The notes beneath the pieces are model-generated. The model was not told the DNA's origin. It saw only the letters and a list, made by a program, of their open reading frames with translations, and made no database searches. DNA of 64,000 nt from Mycobacterium aquaticum (lineage in GTDB: Bacteria; Actinomycetota; Actinomycetes; Mycobacteriales; Mycobacteriaceae), in assembly GCF_002086485.1 (NCBI RefSeq), contig NZ_MVHF01000007.1, positions 1 through 64,000 on the forward strand, given 5' to 3'. The stretch's first letter is position 1. Every line of letters starts with the position of its first letter. Shown here piece by piece: positions 10,328 through 18,112 of this stretch. The position numbers were made by a program, and so were the translations under genes.

Positions 10328-10588
10328 TCAGCGCGGCCACAGATTATTGACGGTCGCGGCTACTGCCACCAGCGCAATGACCCCGAGGTATGCGATTACC
10401 AGGCGGGTGTCGCGCAATGCGCATTTGCTGTGTTGTAAACCGGCGCGGCGTGCGCGGATGTAGCCGATCAGGCCCAGTCCAGCGAACACGGCAACCATCA
10501 CTGGACCCACCAACCAGGCCAGCAGGGCCACGGTTGCGTACACGCACAACCGCAGCGGATCGTACGGCTCGTTGGCCTGCTGGCTCAT
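10328..10588 (-). CDS. Small two-helix membrane protein, end of Lgt2/radical SAM operon
   Basis: 86 residues from ATG 10588 (MSQQANEPYDP). Two hydrophobic segments (VYATVALLAWLVGPVMVAVFA and LVIAYLGVIALVAVAATV) flank a basic loop with one Cys (HSKCALRD). The ATG overlaps the stop of the radical SAM gene as ATGA, so translation is coupled. No family recognised. Its place suggests a membrane anchor or partner for the upstream enzyme. Confidence 0.75.
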   Translation of the reverse strand: MSQQANEPYDPLRLCVYATVALLAWLVGPVMVAVFAGLGLIGYIRARRAGLQHSKCALRDTRLVIAYLGVIALVAVAATVNNLWPR

Positions 10589-12174
10589 CGAATCTCGATG
10601 AGTGGTAGTTCTTGCCCGACCGACAGCGAGAGCCGTTGACGCCCCAGCGCGGGCCAGGCTTGCACGGCGCAAAAGGGTGCGCACTGGTCGGCCTGAGGCG
10701 AGCGGAGCGACGGGGATTCGGCCGAGCCGGCCCGGGTGCCGACGTGAACGCAGCACTGCACGAGGCGTTCCTCGATCATCGTCGACATGTCCATGAACGG
10801 TTTGACCGTGAGGCGCACGACGCGTTCCCCGAGGAGCTGACGGATCTTGCGGCGCCTGCCTGGCAGCGCGGACGACGCGAGCGTCAGCAGCGTCGACATC
10901 CCCAGATCGCAGTTCTCGCAGATGTTGCGCCAGACGTCGCCGATCTGGGGATGCGACAACGAGGACTGCTCGGAGAGCAAGCCCAACAGTGATTCCTGTA
11001 CTGCCTGACGCAACTGTCGTGGGATCTCGGCGTCGGCGATGCGGTTTGCCACCAGCCCGAGCTTGTCTTTGAGACTATCGGTGCCGATCAAGGACACCAG
11101 CGACCGCCACTGGCCGGCGTCGTCTCGCACCAGATAGCCGACCGAGCAGCAGTGCGGGTGCGAGCAGGGCAGCGCGGTCAGATCGCGCCACGTCACGGCA
11201 CCGTCGGTCTGTGGGCCAAGACGTTTGAGCACGCCGGTGTGGGTGAGCCGGTCGAGCGGATCGATGGTCCCCGAGCGGCCGGAGCCGAACTGCGGCTGGA
11301 CCGTCAATCCGCCGACATAGGGTGTGTCCAAAGCCAATTGGACCATTGCGCCGATCTCGTCGTCGTTGACGCCGAGAGCCGCGGTCATCACCAGCGTGGT
11401 GAAGATCTCGCGCTCCGACAGGCGCTGCAGGGCTTGCTGTTTCGTCCGACGCAGATCGCCGCCACGGTGATGCCGATGGGCGGTCTCCGACAACCCGTCG
11501 TACTGCAGGTAGATCTCGACGCGTTCGCGGTGTTCGGTCAGCAGGTCGAGCAACCGGTCGTCGCTGGCGATGCGGACGCCGTTGCTGTTGACCAGGATTC
11601 GAGTGATCGGCCGGCTGACGAGTTCGCCGAGCAGCTCGGCCAGCGCCGGATGCAGGGTGGGCTCGCCGCCACTGAGCATGAGTACGTCCAGGCGACCGTT
11701 CTCGCGGGCCAGGCGTTGATCGACATTGGCCAGAACGTCGGCGACCGGCACCACGTGCCGCAGGTCCGGTGAACTGTCGGTGAAGCAGGTGGGGCAGCGC
11801 AGATTACACGTCTCGGCGATGTCCTCCAGCAGAATGCACGTGTGCTGGGTCTGCATCTCCGGCAACCCGCGCAGATACGCCGACGGCACCGGATCGAAAT
11901 TGCCTGGCGTATCCGGAGTGTGAGCCTTGGTCGGGGCAGTCCACTCTTCGAGGTAGGACAGGATCTCGGGATCCTCGTCATACAGCGTGCGCACCAAACC
12001 GTGGCTGCGGCAGCCCCGTTCAAGCCAGATGCGGCCGTCACGCTCGATCAGCATCCCGCTCAGTCGCGCGACATCGGCCAGCGGCCGCTCAGGTGCTTCG
12101 TCGTGGCAGCGCGGGCAGAATGCCGTGACGTACCGGTGCAACCGGTCGCCCCGCAGGCCCATGCCCGCGGTCAC
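10585..12174 (-). CDS. Radical SAM protein, Tes/MJ0619-like
   Basis: 529 residues, GTG start overlapping the previous stop as GTGA. The N-terminus has a zinc-ribbon-like module (CPRC at 20-23; CRSHG at 55-59). The radical SAM motif CNLRCPTC follows (C123, C127, C130), then the SAM-binding LMLSGGEPTLHP (about 166-177). This order (CPxC, CxxHG, CNLRCPxC, LSGGEPTxHP) is that of the MJ0619 family, which includes archaeal tetraether lipid synthase Tes. The C-terminal half has further Cys groups (HCCSVG, CENC, QCC, CAPFC), suggesting auxiliary Fe-S clusters. The enzyme probably joins or alkylates an inert carbon; the substrate is unknown. Neighbour to an Lgt paralogue. Confidence 0.85.
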   Translation of the reverse strand: MTAGMGLRGDRLHRYVTAFCPRCHDEAPERPLADVARLSGMLIERDGRIWLERGCRSHGLVRTLYDEDPEILSYLEEWTAPTKAHTPDTPGNFDPVPSAYLRGLPEMQTQHTCILLEDIAETCNLRCPTCFTDSSPDLRHVVPVADVLANVDQRLARENGRLDVLMLSGGEPTLHPALAELLGELVSRPITRILVNSNGVRIASDDRLLDLLTEHRERVEIYLQYDGLSETAHRHHRGGDLRRTKQQALQRLSEREIFTTLVMTAALGVNDDEIGAMVQLALDTPYVGGLTVQPQFGSGRSGTIDPLDRLTHTGVLKRLGPQTDGAVTWRDLTALPCSHPHCCSVGYLVRDDAGQWRSLVSLIGTDSLKDKLGLVANRIADAEIPRQLRQAVQESLLGLLSEQSSLSHPQIGDVWRNICENCDLGMSTLLTLASSALPGRRRKIRQLLGERVVRLTVKPFMDMSTMIEERLVQCCVHVGTRAGSAESPSLRSPQADQCAPFCAVQAWPALGRQRLSLSVGQELPLIEIR

Positions 12175-12773
12175 TTGTACAGTTCGGGGTTGATGCCAGT
12201 GCAGAACCCGGCAGTGAACAGTGACATCAGGGCCCAGCCGACCATGAGGCCGATGCCCAGTCCTCGGGCGCTGGGGCTGCGGGACATCAGCAGGGCGGCG
12301 CCCCCGCCGAACGCGATGAGGGCCAACAACGCTGCGCCGAAACCCAACACCGTGTTGCCCTGGTGGGGCTCGACGCGGCTCCCCGCGGTCATGATGGCCA
12401 TCAGCGCGATCACGAAGTTGATGCCCGCATAGATGAACGGTCCAAGGATCACCATCGCTATGGAGATTCGGGGTTCGGGCTTGGGCGGCCCGCCGTATGG
12501 GTAGCCCGCCGCCGGCGGGTATCCGGCAGGGGGCGGCGGATATCCGTACGGCTGCTGATGGTCGCCCCGCGGCGGAAGGTAGCCCGGCGGCTGGCGCAGG
12601 TCGCCCGGGAAATAGCCGGGCGACTGTGGCATCGGGCCGGGTGGTGGTTGCGGTGGATACGCCGGTGGGCCGGCCTGAGGGGCGATGTCGTCTTGATAGG
12701 CCGGTGGAATATCTTGCGCAGCAGGGTCATCCGCGGGCTCGTCAGGTGGCGGACCCGATGTGGGTGACGTCAT
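12171..12773 (-). CDS. Pro-rich N-terminus plus multi-pass membrane protein
   Basis: 200 residues from ATG 12773, which overlaps the lgt-like stop as ATGA. Residues 1-100 are a Pro/Gly/Tyr-rich hydrophilic tail with repeated PPPAGYPPAAGYP-like units. The C-terminal half has about three hydrophobic helices (IAMVILGPFIYAGINFVIAL, VLGFGAALLALIAFGGGAALL, GIGLMVGWALMSLFTAGF). The architecture recalls mycobacterial Pro-rich DUF4190-type proteins, but no function is known. It lies between the Lgt paralogue and the radical SAM enzyme in a coupled operon. Confidence 0.75.
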   Translation of the reverse strand: MTSPTSGPPPDEPADDPAAQDIPPAYQDDIAPQAGPPAYPPQPPPGPMPQSPGYFPGDLRQPPGYLPPRGDHQQPYGYPPPPAGYPPAAGYPYGGPPKPEPRISIAMVILGPFIYAGINFVIALMAIMTAGSRVEPHQGNTVLGFGAALLALIAFGGGAALLMSRSPSARGLGIGLMVGWALMSLFTAGFCTGINPELYK

Positions 12774-13555
12774 GCCGGCACTTCCTGGTTGCTGGGTGAA
12801 AGGCGATAGTACCCGCGGCGGTAGCCACGCCACACCCGAACACCGATGATCATCAGCGAGGGCAGCAGGAACCATTGGGGCCGGGTCAGATCCAGCCACA
12901 CGGTTTCGTTGGCCCGGACGAACTCGACGAAGAACCGGAACACGGCGTAGGCGGCGATGTAGATGACGAAAAGTTCACCGGGGTGGCTGATCCGGTGGCG
13001 CAGCCACAGCAGCACACCGAATGCGCAGAGTTGGAACGCGATTTCGTAGAGGAACGACGGGTGCATGGCCTGTCCGGCTAAGCAGCCCGGGCATTCGGGG
13101 GTGGTGGCGGGTGCGTGGATACCCCACGGCAATGTGGTGGGCCGTCCGGGCGCTTCGGTGAGAAAGCAGCCGATGCGGCCGATGGCCATGCCGAGCGCGA
13201 CCGCAGGCGCGAACAGGTCCCCGGTTTTTCCGCGGTATCCGCCAAGGCGTTTGGCGATGTGCACACCGAGGTACGCGCCGAGCAGGCCACCGAGGATGCT
13301 GCGCGAGCCGAACTGCCAGGCCTGAGCCAGGCTGGGATTCGTGGAGAAGTCGAGATGATGGGCCCACCCGGACAGCCGCATGCCGATCGCGCCGCCGATG
13401 AGGGCACCGGACGCGGCGACGACGGCCTGCTCACCGAGCGCGCCACGCCGGCGCGCCTCGTAGACGAAAACCACTACAGCGGCCAGCACTCCGAGGGCCA
13501 CGAACAGGCCGTGCACCGGAACCGGCACCGGCCCAAGATGCCACTCGGAAGTCAT
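12770..13555 (-). CDS. Lgt-family membrane protein (second Lgt paralogue, altered active site)
   Basis: 261 residues, about seven transmembrane segments, clearly the prolipoprotein diacylglyceryl transferase fold: MHPSFLYE, GRIGCF and FRFFVEF align with HPSQLYE, GRxGNF and RFxVEF. The Arg/Glu pair of the last motif (R207, E211) is kept. Residues essential in E. coli Lgt differ: the His of the HGG loop is Leu (SILGG, L88), the Asn of GRxGNF is Cys (C130), and the Tyr of WYGL is His (H15). M. smegmatis has two lgt homologues, of which only one is the lipoprotein enzyme; this looks like the other. First gene of the operon. Confidence 0.88.
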   Translation of the reverse strand: MTSEWHLGPVPVPVHGLFVALGVLAAVVVFVYEARRRGALGEQAVVAASGALIGGAIGMRLSGWAHHLDFSTNPSLAQAWQFGSRSILGGLLGAYLGVHIAKRLGGYRGKTGDLFAPAVALGMAIGRIGCFLTEAPGRPTTLPWGIHAPATTPECPGCLAGQAMHPSFLYEIAFQLCAFGVLLWLRHRISHPGELFVIYIAAYAVFRFFVEFVRANETVWLDLTRPQWFLLPSLMIIGVRVWRGYRRGYYRLSPSNQEVPA

Positions 13556-13600
13556 ACGGGTGAACCTATCCTTTGGCCCGCGGGTCGACCGTGAAAGACC

Positions 13601-13640
13601 ACAATGGCCTGCTGCCGGTGCTCCGGCAGCAGGCCATTGT
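13601..13640 (-). terminator. Strong hairpin after the metallothionein-like gene
   Basis: Perfect 18-base-pair stem (13601-13618 with 13623-13640) and a 4-base loop. It lies seven bases beyond the stop of the small Cys-rich gene and 45 bases before the lgt-like start. It should separate the tiny gene from the operon downstream. Confidence 0.8.
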
Positions 13641-13647
13641 CATGGAG

Positions 13648-13749
13648 TCAGCGGCGTGCGTTGCAGTTCGGCGGGTTGCCGCAGTGGTGGCCGCCGTCGC
13701 AGGCGTTGCAATGACAGGTGCAGGTGCCCTTGGTGTGAGTGGTGCGCAT
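13648..13749 (-). CDS. 33-residue Cys/His-rich peptide, metallothionein-like
   Basis: A very small gene: ATG 13749 to TGA 13648, 33 codons. The start has an excellent ribosome-binding site (GAGGAG about nine bases upstream) and a strong hairpin sits directly after the stop. The peptide starts MRTTHTKG and continues TCTCHCNACDGGHHCGN, then PPNCNARR. It has six Cys (10, 12, 14, 17, 23, 29) and four His, in CxCxCxxC spacing typical of metallothioneins. It is not an obvious copy of MymT, the 53-residue mycobacterial copper metallothionein. A metal-binding or metal-buffering role is inferred. Confidence 0.72.
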   Translation of the reverse strand: MRTTHTKGTCTCHCNACDGGHHCGNPPNCNARR

Positions 13750-13857
13750 CGTTGTTCAACTCCTCAGGTGCCCGGGCGGTGCCGGTGTCAACCGGTAGCA
13801 AACGCCCAAGCTGGGACGGGAAATCAACATATGACTACCTCACAATAGTTCGGCTCA

Positions 13858-13975
13858 CAGGGAAAATAAAGGATTCCCCTTGCCGAGCAGGCCCCCGCAA
13901 GCGGGCGGTACCCCCAATGAAAGCACCCGACACGCCGAGGAATTGGGGACTCCCATGTCTGCTCGGCGGATGAGC
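13858..13975. other. Structured intergenic region between the Cys-rich gene and prpE
   Basis: No gene seen. The stretch has nested inverted repeats: GCCGAGCAG near 13880 pairs with CTGCTCGGC near 13958-13966, CCCCAAT near 13914 pairs with ATTGGGG near 13942, and a small CCCGC-AA-GCGGG hairpin lies between them. It could be the 3' end of the prpE transcript or the leader of the Cys-rich gene. Confidence 0.4.
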
Positions 13976-13993
13976 CGCCACGCCGGCAAACGC

Positions 13994-15871
13994 TCAGGCG
14001 CCCTCTCCGCGGAGCACCGGCGTCAGTGCGTCCAGCACCGCAGGATCTTCGATCGTCGAGGGCACCGGCTCCTCGCGCCCGTCGGCGATGGCGCGCATGG
14101 TCTTGCGCAGGATCTTGCCCGAGCGGGTCTTCGGCAGCGCCGCCACCACGTCGACCTTCTTGAAAAAGGCCACCGCGCCGATGTTGTCGCGCACCGCGGC
14201 GATGAGCTCCTCGGTCAGCCGGTCGGCGGACGCCCCGGATTTGAGCACCACGAACCCACGCGGAACCTGTCCCTTGATCTCGTCGGCCACGCCGATCACC
14301 GCGCATTCCGCCACCGCCGGATGCTGGGCCAGCACCGTCTCGATCGACCCGGTGGACAGCCGGTGCCCGGCCACGTTGATGACGTCGTCGGTGCGGCCCA
14401 TCACGAACAGGTAGCCGTCTGAGTCGATGTAGCCGCCGTCGCCGGTCAGGTAGTAGCCGGTGAACGCCGACAGGTACGCCGAGACGTAACGATGGTCGTC
14501 GCCCCACAGGGTCGGCAGGGTGCCCGGCGGCAGCGGCAGTTTGACGCAGATCGCGCCCTCCTCACCGGGCTCGGCCACTGCGCCGTCCGAATGCAAGATC
14601 TGTACGTCGTAGCCCGGCATCGGCACTGTCGCCGAACCGGGCTTGACCGGCAGGGGTTCGACGCCCATCGGGTTGGCGGCGATCGCCCAGCCGGTCTCGG
14701 TCTGCCACCAGTGGTCGATGACGGGGATGCCCAGTTTGTCGGCGGCCCAGTGATAGGTGTCGGGGTCCAACCGCTCGCCGGCCTGGAACAGGTACTTGAG
14801 GCCCGACAGGTCGTAGTCGCCGATCAGTGCGCCGTCGGGGTCTTCCTTCTTGATGGCGCGGATGGCCGTGGGCGCGGTGAACAGCGCCTTGACCTTGTGT
14901 TCGGCGGCGACCCGCCAGAACGCCCCGGCGTCAGGCGTACCGATCGGCTTGCCCTCGTAGAGCACGGTTGTCGCACCGAGCAACAGCGGCGCGTAGACGA
15001 TGTAGGAGTGGCCGACCACCCATCCGACATCGGACGCGGCCCAGTACACGTCGCCGGGAGCGGTGTCGTAGATGTGGCGCATGCTCCACAGCAGGGCCAC
15101 CGCGTGCCCACCGTTGTCGCGGACGATGCCCTTCGGCTTGCCAGTGGTGCCCGACGTGTAGAGCACGTAGAGCGGGTCGGTGGCGGCGACGGGCACCGGG
15201 TCGACCGGAGTCGCCGAAGCCGTCAGCTCCCGCCAGTCGTGGTCGCGCCCGGCGACCAGGTCGCACCGGCGTTGTTCGCGCTGCAGGATCACGCAGGCCC
15301 GTGGTTTGTGCTCGGCGATGTGCAGTGCGGCGTCGAGCATCGGCTTGTACTCGACGACGCGCGTCGGCTCGATGCCGCACGACGCGCTCACCACGACCAC
15401 CGGCTTGGCGTCATCGATGCGGGTGGCTAGTTCGCTGGCGGCAAACCCGCCGAACACTACCGAGTGCACTGCACCCAGGCGCGCGCAGGCCAGCATCGCG
15501 ATGACGGCCTCGGGGATCATCGGCATGTACACGACCACCAGATCGCCCTTGCCGACGCCCAATTGGCTTAGCGCACCGGCGAATTGGGCGGTCGCGTCGC
15601 GCAGCTCGCGGTAGGTGTAGGTGCGTTTGGTACCCGTGACGGGGGAGTCGTAGATTAGCGCGGCCTGGTCCCCGCGTTCGGCGATGTGGCGATCGAGCGC
15701 GTTGGCGCAGGTGTTCAGCTCACCGTCGGGGAACCAGCGGTAGAACGGCGGGTTGTCGTCATCGAGGATTCGTTGTGGTTCGCGTGTCCAGGTGACCGCC
15801 TTGGCCGCGTCGGCCCAGAAGGTGGCCGGGTCGTTGATGCTGACGTCGAAGAGGTCGCGATAACCGGACAT
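13994..15871 (-). CDS. prpE: Propionyl-CoA synthetase (acyl-CoA synthetase, PrpE type)
   Basis: 625-residue AMP-forming acyl-CoA synthetase. The adenylate motif YTSGTTGKPKGIVRDNGG carries the RDNGG extension typical of PrpE, where acetyl-CoA synthetase differs. The C-terminal lysine region LPKTRSGKILRKTMRAI is complete, with the acetylation-regulated catalytic Lys expected there. It would activate propionate (and possibly acetate) released from cholesterol, odd-chain fat or branched amino acids. Monocistronic by spacing. Confidence 0.88.
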   Translation of the reverse strand: MSGYRDLFDVSINDPATFWADAAKAVTWTREPQRILDDDNPPFYRWFPDGELNTCANALDRHIAERGDQAALIYDSPVTGTKRTYTYRELRDATAQFAGALSQLGVGKGDLVVVYMPMIPEAVIAMLACARLGAVHSVVFGGFAASELATRIDDAKPVVVVSASCGIEPTRVVEYKPMLDAALHIAEHKPRACVILQREQRRCDLVAGRDHDWRELTASATPVDPVPVAATDPLYVLYTSGTTGKPKGIVRDNGGHAVALLWSMRHIYDTAPGDVYWAASDVGWVVGHSYIVYAPLLLGATTVLYEGKPIGTPDAGAFWRVAAEHKVKALFTAPTAIRAIKKEDPDGALIGDYDLSGLKYLFQAGERLDPDTYHWAADKLGIPVIDHWWQTETGWAIAANPMGVEPLPVKPGSATVPMPGYDVQILHSDGAVAEPGEEGAICVKLPLPPGTLPTLWGDDHRYVSAYLSAFTGYYLTGDGGYIDSDGYLFVMGRTDDVINVAGHRLSTGSIETVLAQHPAVAECAVIGVADEIKGQVPRGFVVLKSGASADRLTEELIAAVRDNIGAVAFFKKVDVVAALPKTRSGKILRKTMRAIADGREEPVPSTIEDPAVLDALTPVLRGEGA

Positions 15872-15906
15872 AGCCCGACACCGTAGCCGGTGGTCACCCC
15901 TCCCCG

Positions 15907-15964
15907 CGAGCAGTCGCAGAATCGCACCATTTGGCGCGAAATTGGGCGATTCTGTGTCTGCTCG
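15907..15964. repeat. Imperfect 19-bp-arm palindrome upstream of prpE
   Basis: Arms 15907-15925 and 15946-15964 are inverted copies agreeing at 17 of 19 positions, around a 20-base centre that is itself roughly symmetric. Sequence of the kind CGAGCAGNCNCAGAATCGC resembles dispersed intergenic palindromes of mycobacterial genomes. It could act as a terminator, a REP-like element or a protein site. Confidence 0.6.
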
Positions 15965-16034
15965 GCGGCTCGTCCGGGGCTAATCCGCGCCTGGGTGACG
16001 TTTGACCGCGCTGTCGTCGGGTAGCCCAGCGCCC

Positions 16035-16508
16035 ATGGTTGAGTCGTCTCCGGCAGCGGTTGACAGCCCGCTGATCGTCAAGCGCCACACCACGGCGTCA
16101 CGCAGGCAGGTGTGGGATGTCGTCGCCGATGGGTGGACGTACTCGCAGTGGGTCGTCGGCAACACGCGGATGCGCGCCGTCGCACCCAACTGGCCCGCAC
16201 CGGGCAGCAAGATTCACCACACGATCGGTGTCTGGCCCCTGGTGGTCAACGACGAGACCGTGGTCGAGTCGTGCACGCCTCTCGAGGAGCTGGTGTTGCT
16301 GGCCAGGGTGCGGCCGTTCGGCGGTGCGCGGATCACCCTGCGGCTGGCTGACATCCATGACGGCACGCGGATCGAGATGGCCGAGGTGCCGGTGGGCGGG
16401 CCACTCAACTGGGTGCCACGTCGGCTGTCCCTACTGCTGGTGTACCCGCGCAATCGGGAGTGCGTCGAGCGGTTGGCGGCACTGGCCGAACGCCGGGAAG
16501 CGCCGTAA
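16035..16508 (+). CDS. SRPBCC (START-like) family protein
   Basis: 157 residues from ATG 16035. The sequence follows the polyketide-cyclase/dehydrase SRPBCC pattern: RHTTASRRQVWDVVADG, then YSQWVVGNTRMR, then LVVNDETVVESCTPLEELVLLARVRPFGGARI. This helix-grip fold binds hydrophobic ligands. Its stop shares a base with the ATG of the next gene (TAATG), so it is coupled to the FAD oxidoreductase and may present its substrate. Confidence 0.8.
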   Translation: MVESSPAAVDSPLIVKRHTTASRRQVWDVVADGWTYSQWVVGNTRMRAVAPNWPAPGSKIHHTIGVWPLVVNDETVVESCTPLEELVLLARVRPFGGARITLRLADIHDGTRIEMAEVPVGGPLNWVPRRLSLLLVYPRNRECVERLAALAERREAP

Positions 16509-18100
16509 TGAGCCCGCTCAGCGCGGATGCCGTGGTGATCGGTGCGGGCCACCACGGCCTTGTCGCCGCAGCCATGCTCGCCGACGCGGGCTGGGATGTG
16601 CTGGTGCTCGAGGTGCAATCCGAGCCCGGTGGCGCGGTCAAGAGTGCCGAGCTCTTTCCCGGCTACGTCAGCGATCTCTACAGCGCGTTCTATCCGCTGT
16701 CGGTGGCGTCGCCGGCGTTGCGCGCACTGCACTTGGAAGACCACGGCCTGCGGTGGAGCCGCGCGCCTGCGGTGGTGGGACATCCGCATTCGGCAGCGGA
16801 CGAGGACGCCCCGGTCATTTATCGCGACATCGACCGCACTGCAGCGGAATTGGATCGCCGTCACCGCGGTGACGGGCATAACTGGTGTGCCCTGTTCGAG
16901 CAGTGGGAGCAGGTCCGCGAGCCGCTGCTGCAGGCGTTGTTCGCGCCGTTTCCGCCGATCCGTGGGTTGCTTGGGATGTTGCGCCGGCTGGGTACCGCCG
17001 ACGCGCTGCGGCTTGCGCACCTGTTGCTGTTGCCGGCAGGTGTCATGGCCGAGCGGTTGTTCGGCGGCGCCGCGGCACGACTGTTGTTGCTGGGCAACGC
17101 GATGCATGCCGACGTGCCGATCGACGCGCCCGGCAGCGGGGTCATGGGTTATCTGCTGATCATGATGGCGCAGGACGGTGGGTGGCCCGTGCCGGTCGGC
17201 GGTGCGGGACAGTTGACCGCGGCGCTCGTGCGGCGAGCCACGGCCGCGGGCGTCCAGATCGAGTGCGGGCGTGAGGTGGACGGCATCGCGGTACGCGGTG
17301 GCCGCGCGATCGGGGTGCGAACGACCGACGGAACCACGGTGCGGGTGCGACGTGCCGTCATCGCCGACACCTCGGCGCCCAGGCTCTACCGCGACCTGCT
17401 CCCCGCGGACGCGGTGCCCGCTTCGGTGCTCGACAGCATGCGTCATTTCGACTGGGATACACCGGTTTTGAAGGTCAATTACGCGCTCGACGCGCCGGTG
17501 CCGTGGCGGTCGAAGAACCTCAACGAGGTCGGCACCGTGCACCTCGGCGCCGACCATGACGGCCTCGTCCGCTGGATGGCCGATCTGCACACCGCCACAC
17601 TTCCGCGGCAGCCGTTCATGCTCTTCGGGCAGATGACCACCGCCGACCCCAGCCGTTCCCCGGCGGGCACCGAAAGCGCCTGGGCGTACACACATCTGCC
17701 GCGTGGTGTCACCGACGACGCGTCGGCTGACCGGGTCGCCGAGTCGGTCGGCCGGGTGCTGGAGGAGCACGCACCCGGATTCACCGATCGCGTGATCGGA
17801 ACCATGGTGCAGCGGCCCTCGGACCTGCAGAGCGGCGACGAGAACCTGCACGGCGGAGCGGTCAACGGTGGGACGTCACAGCTCTACCAACAGTTGATCT
17901 TCCGGCCCGCACCGGGATTCGGCCGGGCGCAGACACCGGTCGAGAACGTCTACCTGGGCAGCGCTGGCGCGACGCCAGGCGGCGGTGTGCACGGCGCGTG
18001 TGGGCGTAACGCGGCCAGGGCCGCGCTGGGCGGTGACGGTGTGTTGGGCTGGCCGCAGCGGCGGCTCAACAAGGCCGTCGTCTCGCTACTGACGGATTAG
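16508..18100 (+). CDS. FAD-dependent oxidoreductase, phytoene desaturase-like
   Basis: 530 residues. The N-terminal dinucleotide motif is VVIGAGHHGLVAAAMLADAG, followed by the E-rich end of beta-2 and EPGGAVKS, as in phytoene dehydrogenase/CrtI-related proteins (COG1233). The C-terminus has NVYLGSAGATPGGGVHGACG, the second FAD-binding region of this family. No carotenoid genes are nearby, so the substrate is probably another lipid or isoprenoid. Coupled to the SRPBCC gene and convergent with kdpE. Confidence 0.85.
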   Translation: MSPLSADAVVIGAGHHGLVAAAMLADAGWDVLVLEVQSEPGGAVKSAELFPGYVSDLYSAFYPLSVASPALRALHLEDHGLRWSRAPAVVGHPHSAADEDAPVIYRDIDRTAAELDRRHRGDGHNWCALFEQWEQVREPLLQALFAPFPPIRGLLGMLRRLGTADALRLAHLLLLPAGVMAERLFGGAAARLLLLGNAMHADVPIDAPGSGVMGYLLIMMAQDGGWPVPVGGAGQLTAALVRRATAAGVQIECGREVDGIAVRGGRAIGVRTTDGTTVRVRRAVIADTSAPRLYRDLLPADAVPASVLDSMRHFDWDTPVLKVNYALDAPVPWRSKNLNEVGTVHLGADHDGLVRWMADLHTATLPRQPFMLFGQMTTADPSRSPAGTESAWAYTHLPRGVTDDASADRVAESVGRVLEEHAPGFTDRVIGTMVQRPSDLQSGDENLHGGAVNGGTSQLYQQLIFRPAPGFGRAQTPVENVYLGSAGATPGGGVHGACGRNAARAALGGDGVLGWPQRRLNKAVVSLLTD

Positions 18101-18112
18101 CCTTGAGGGGGC

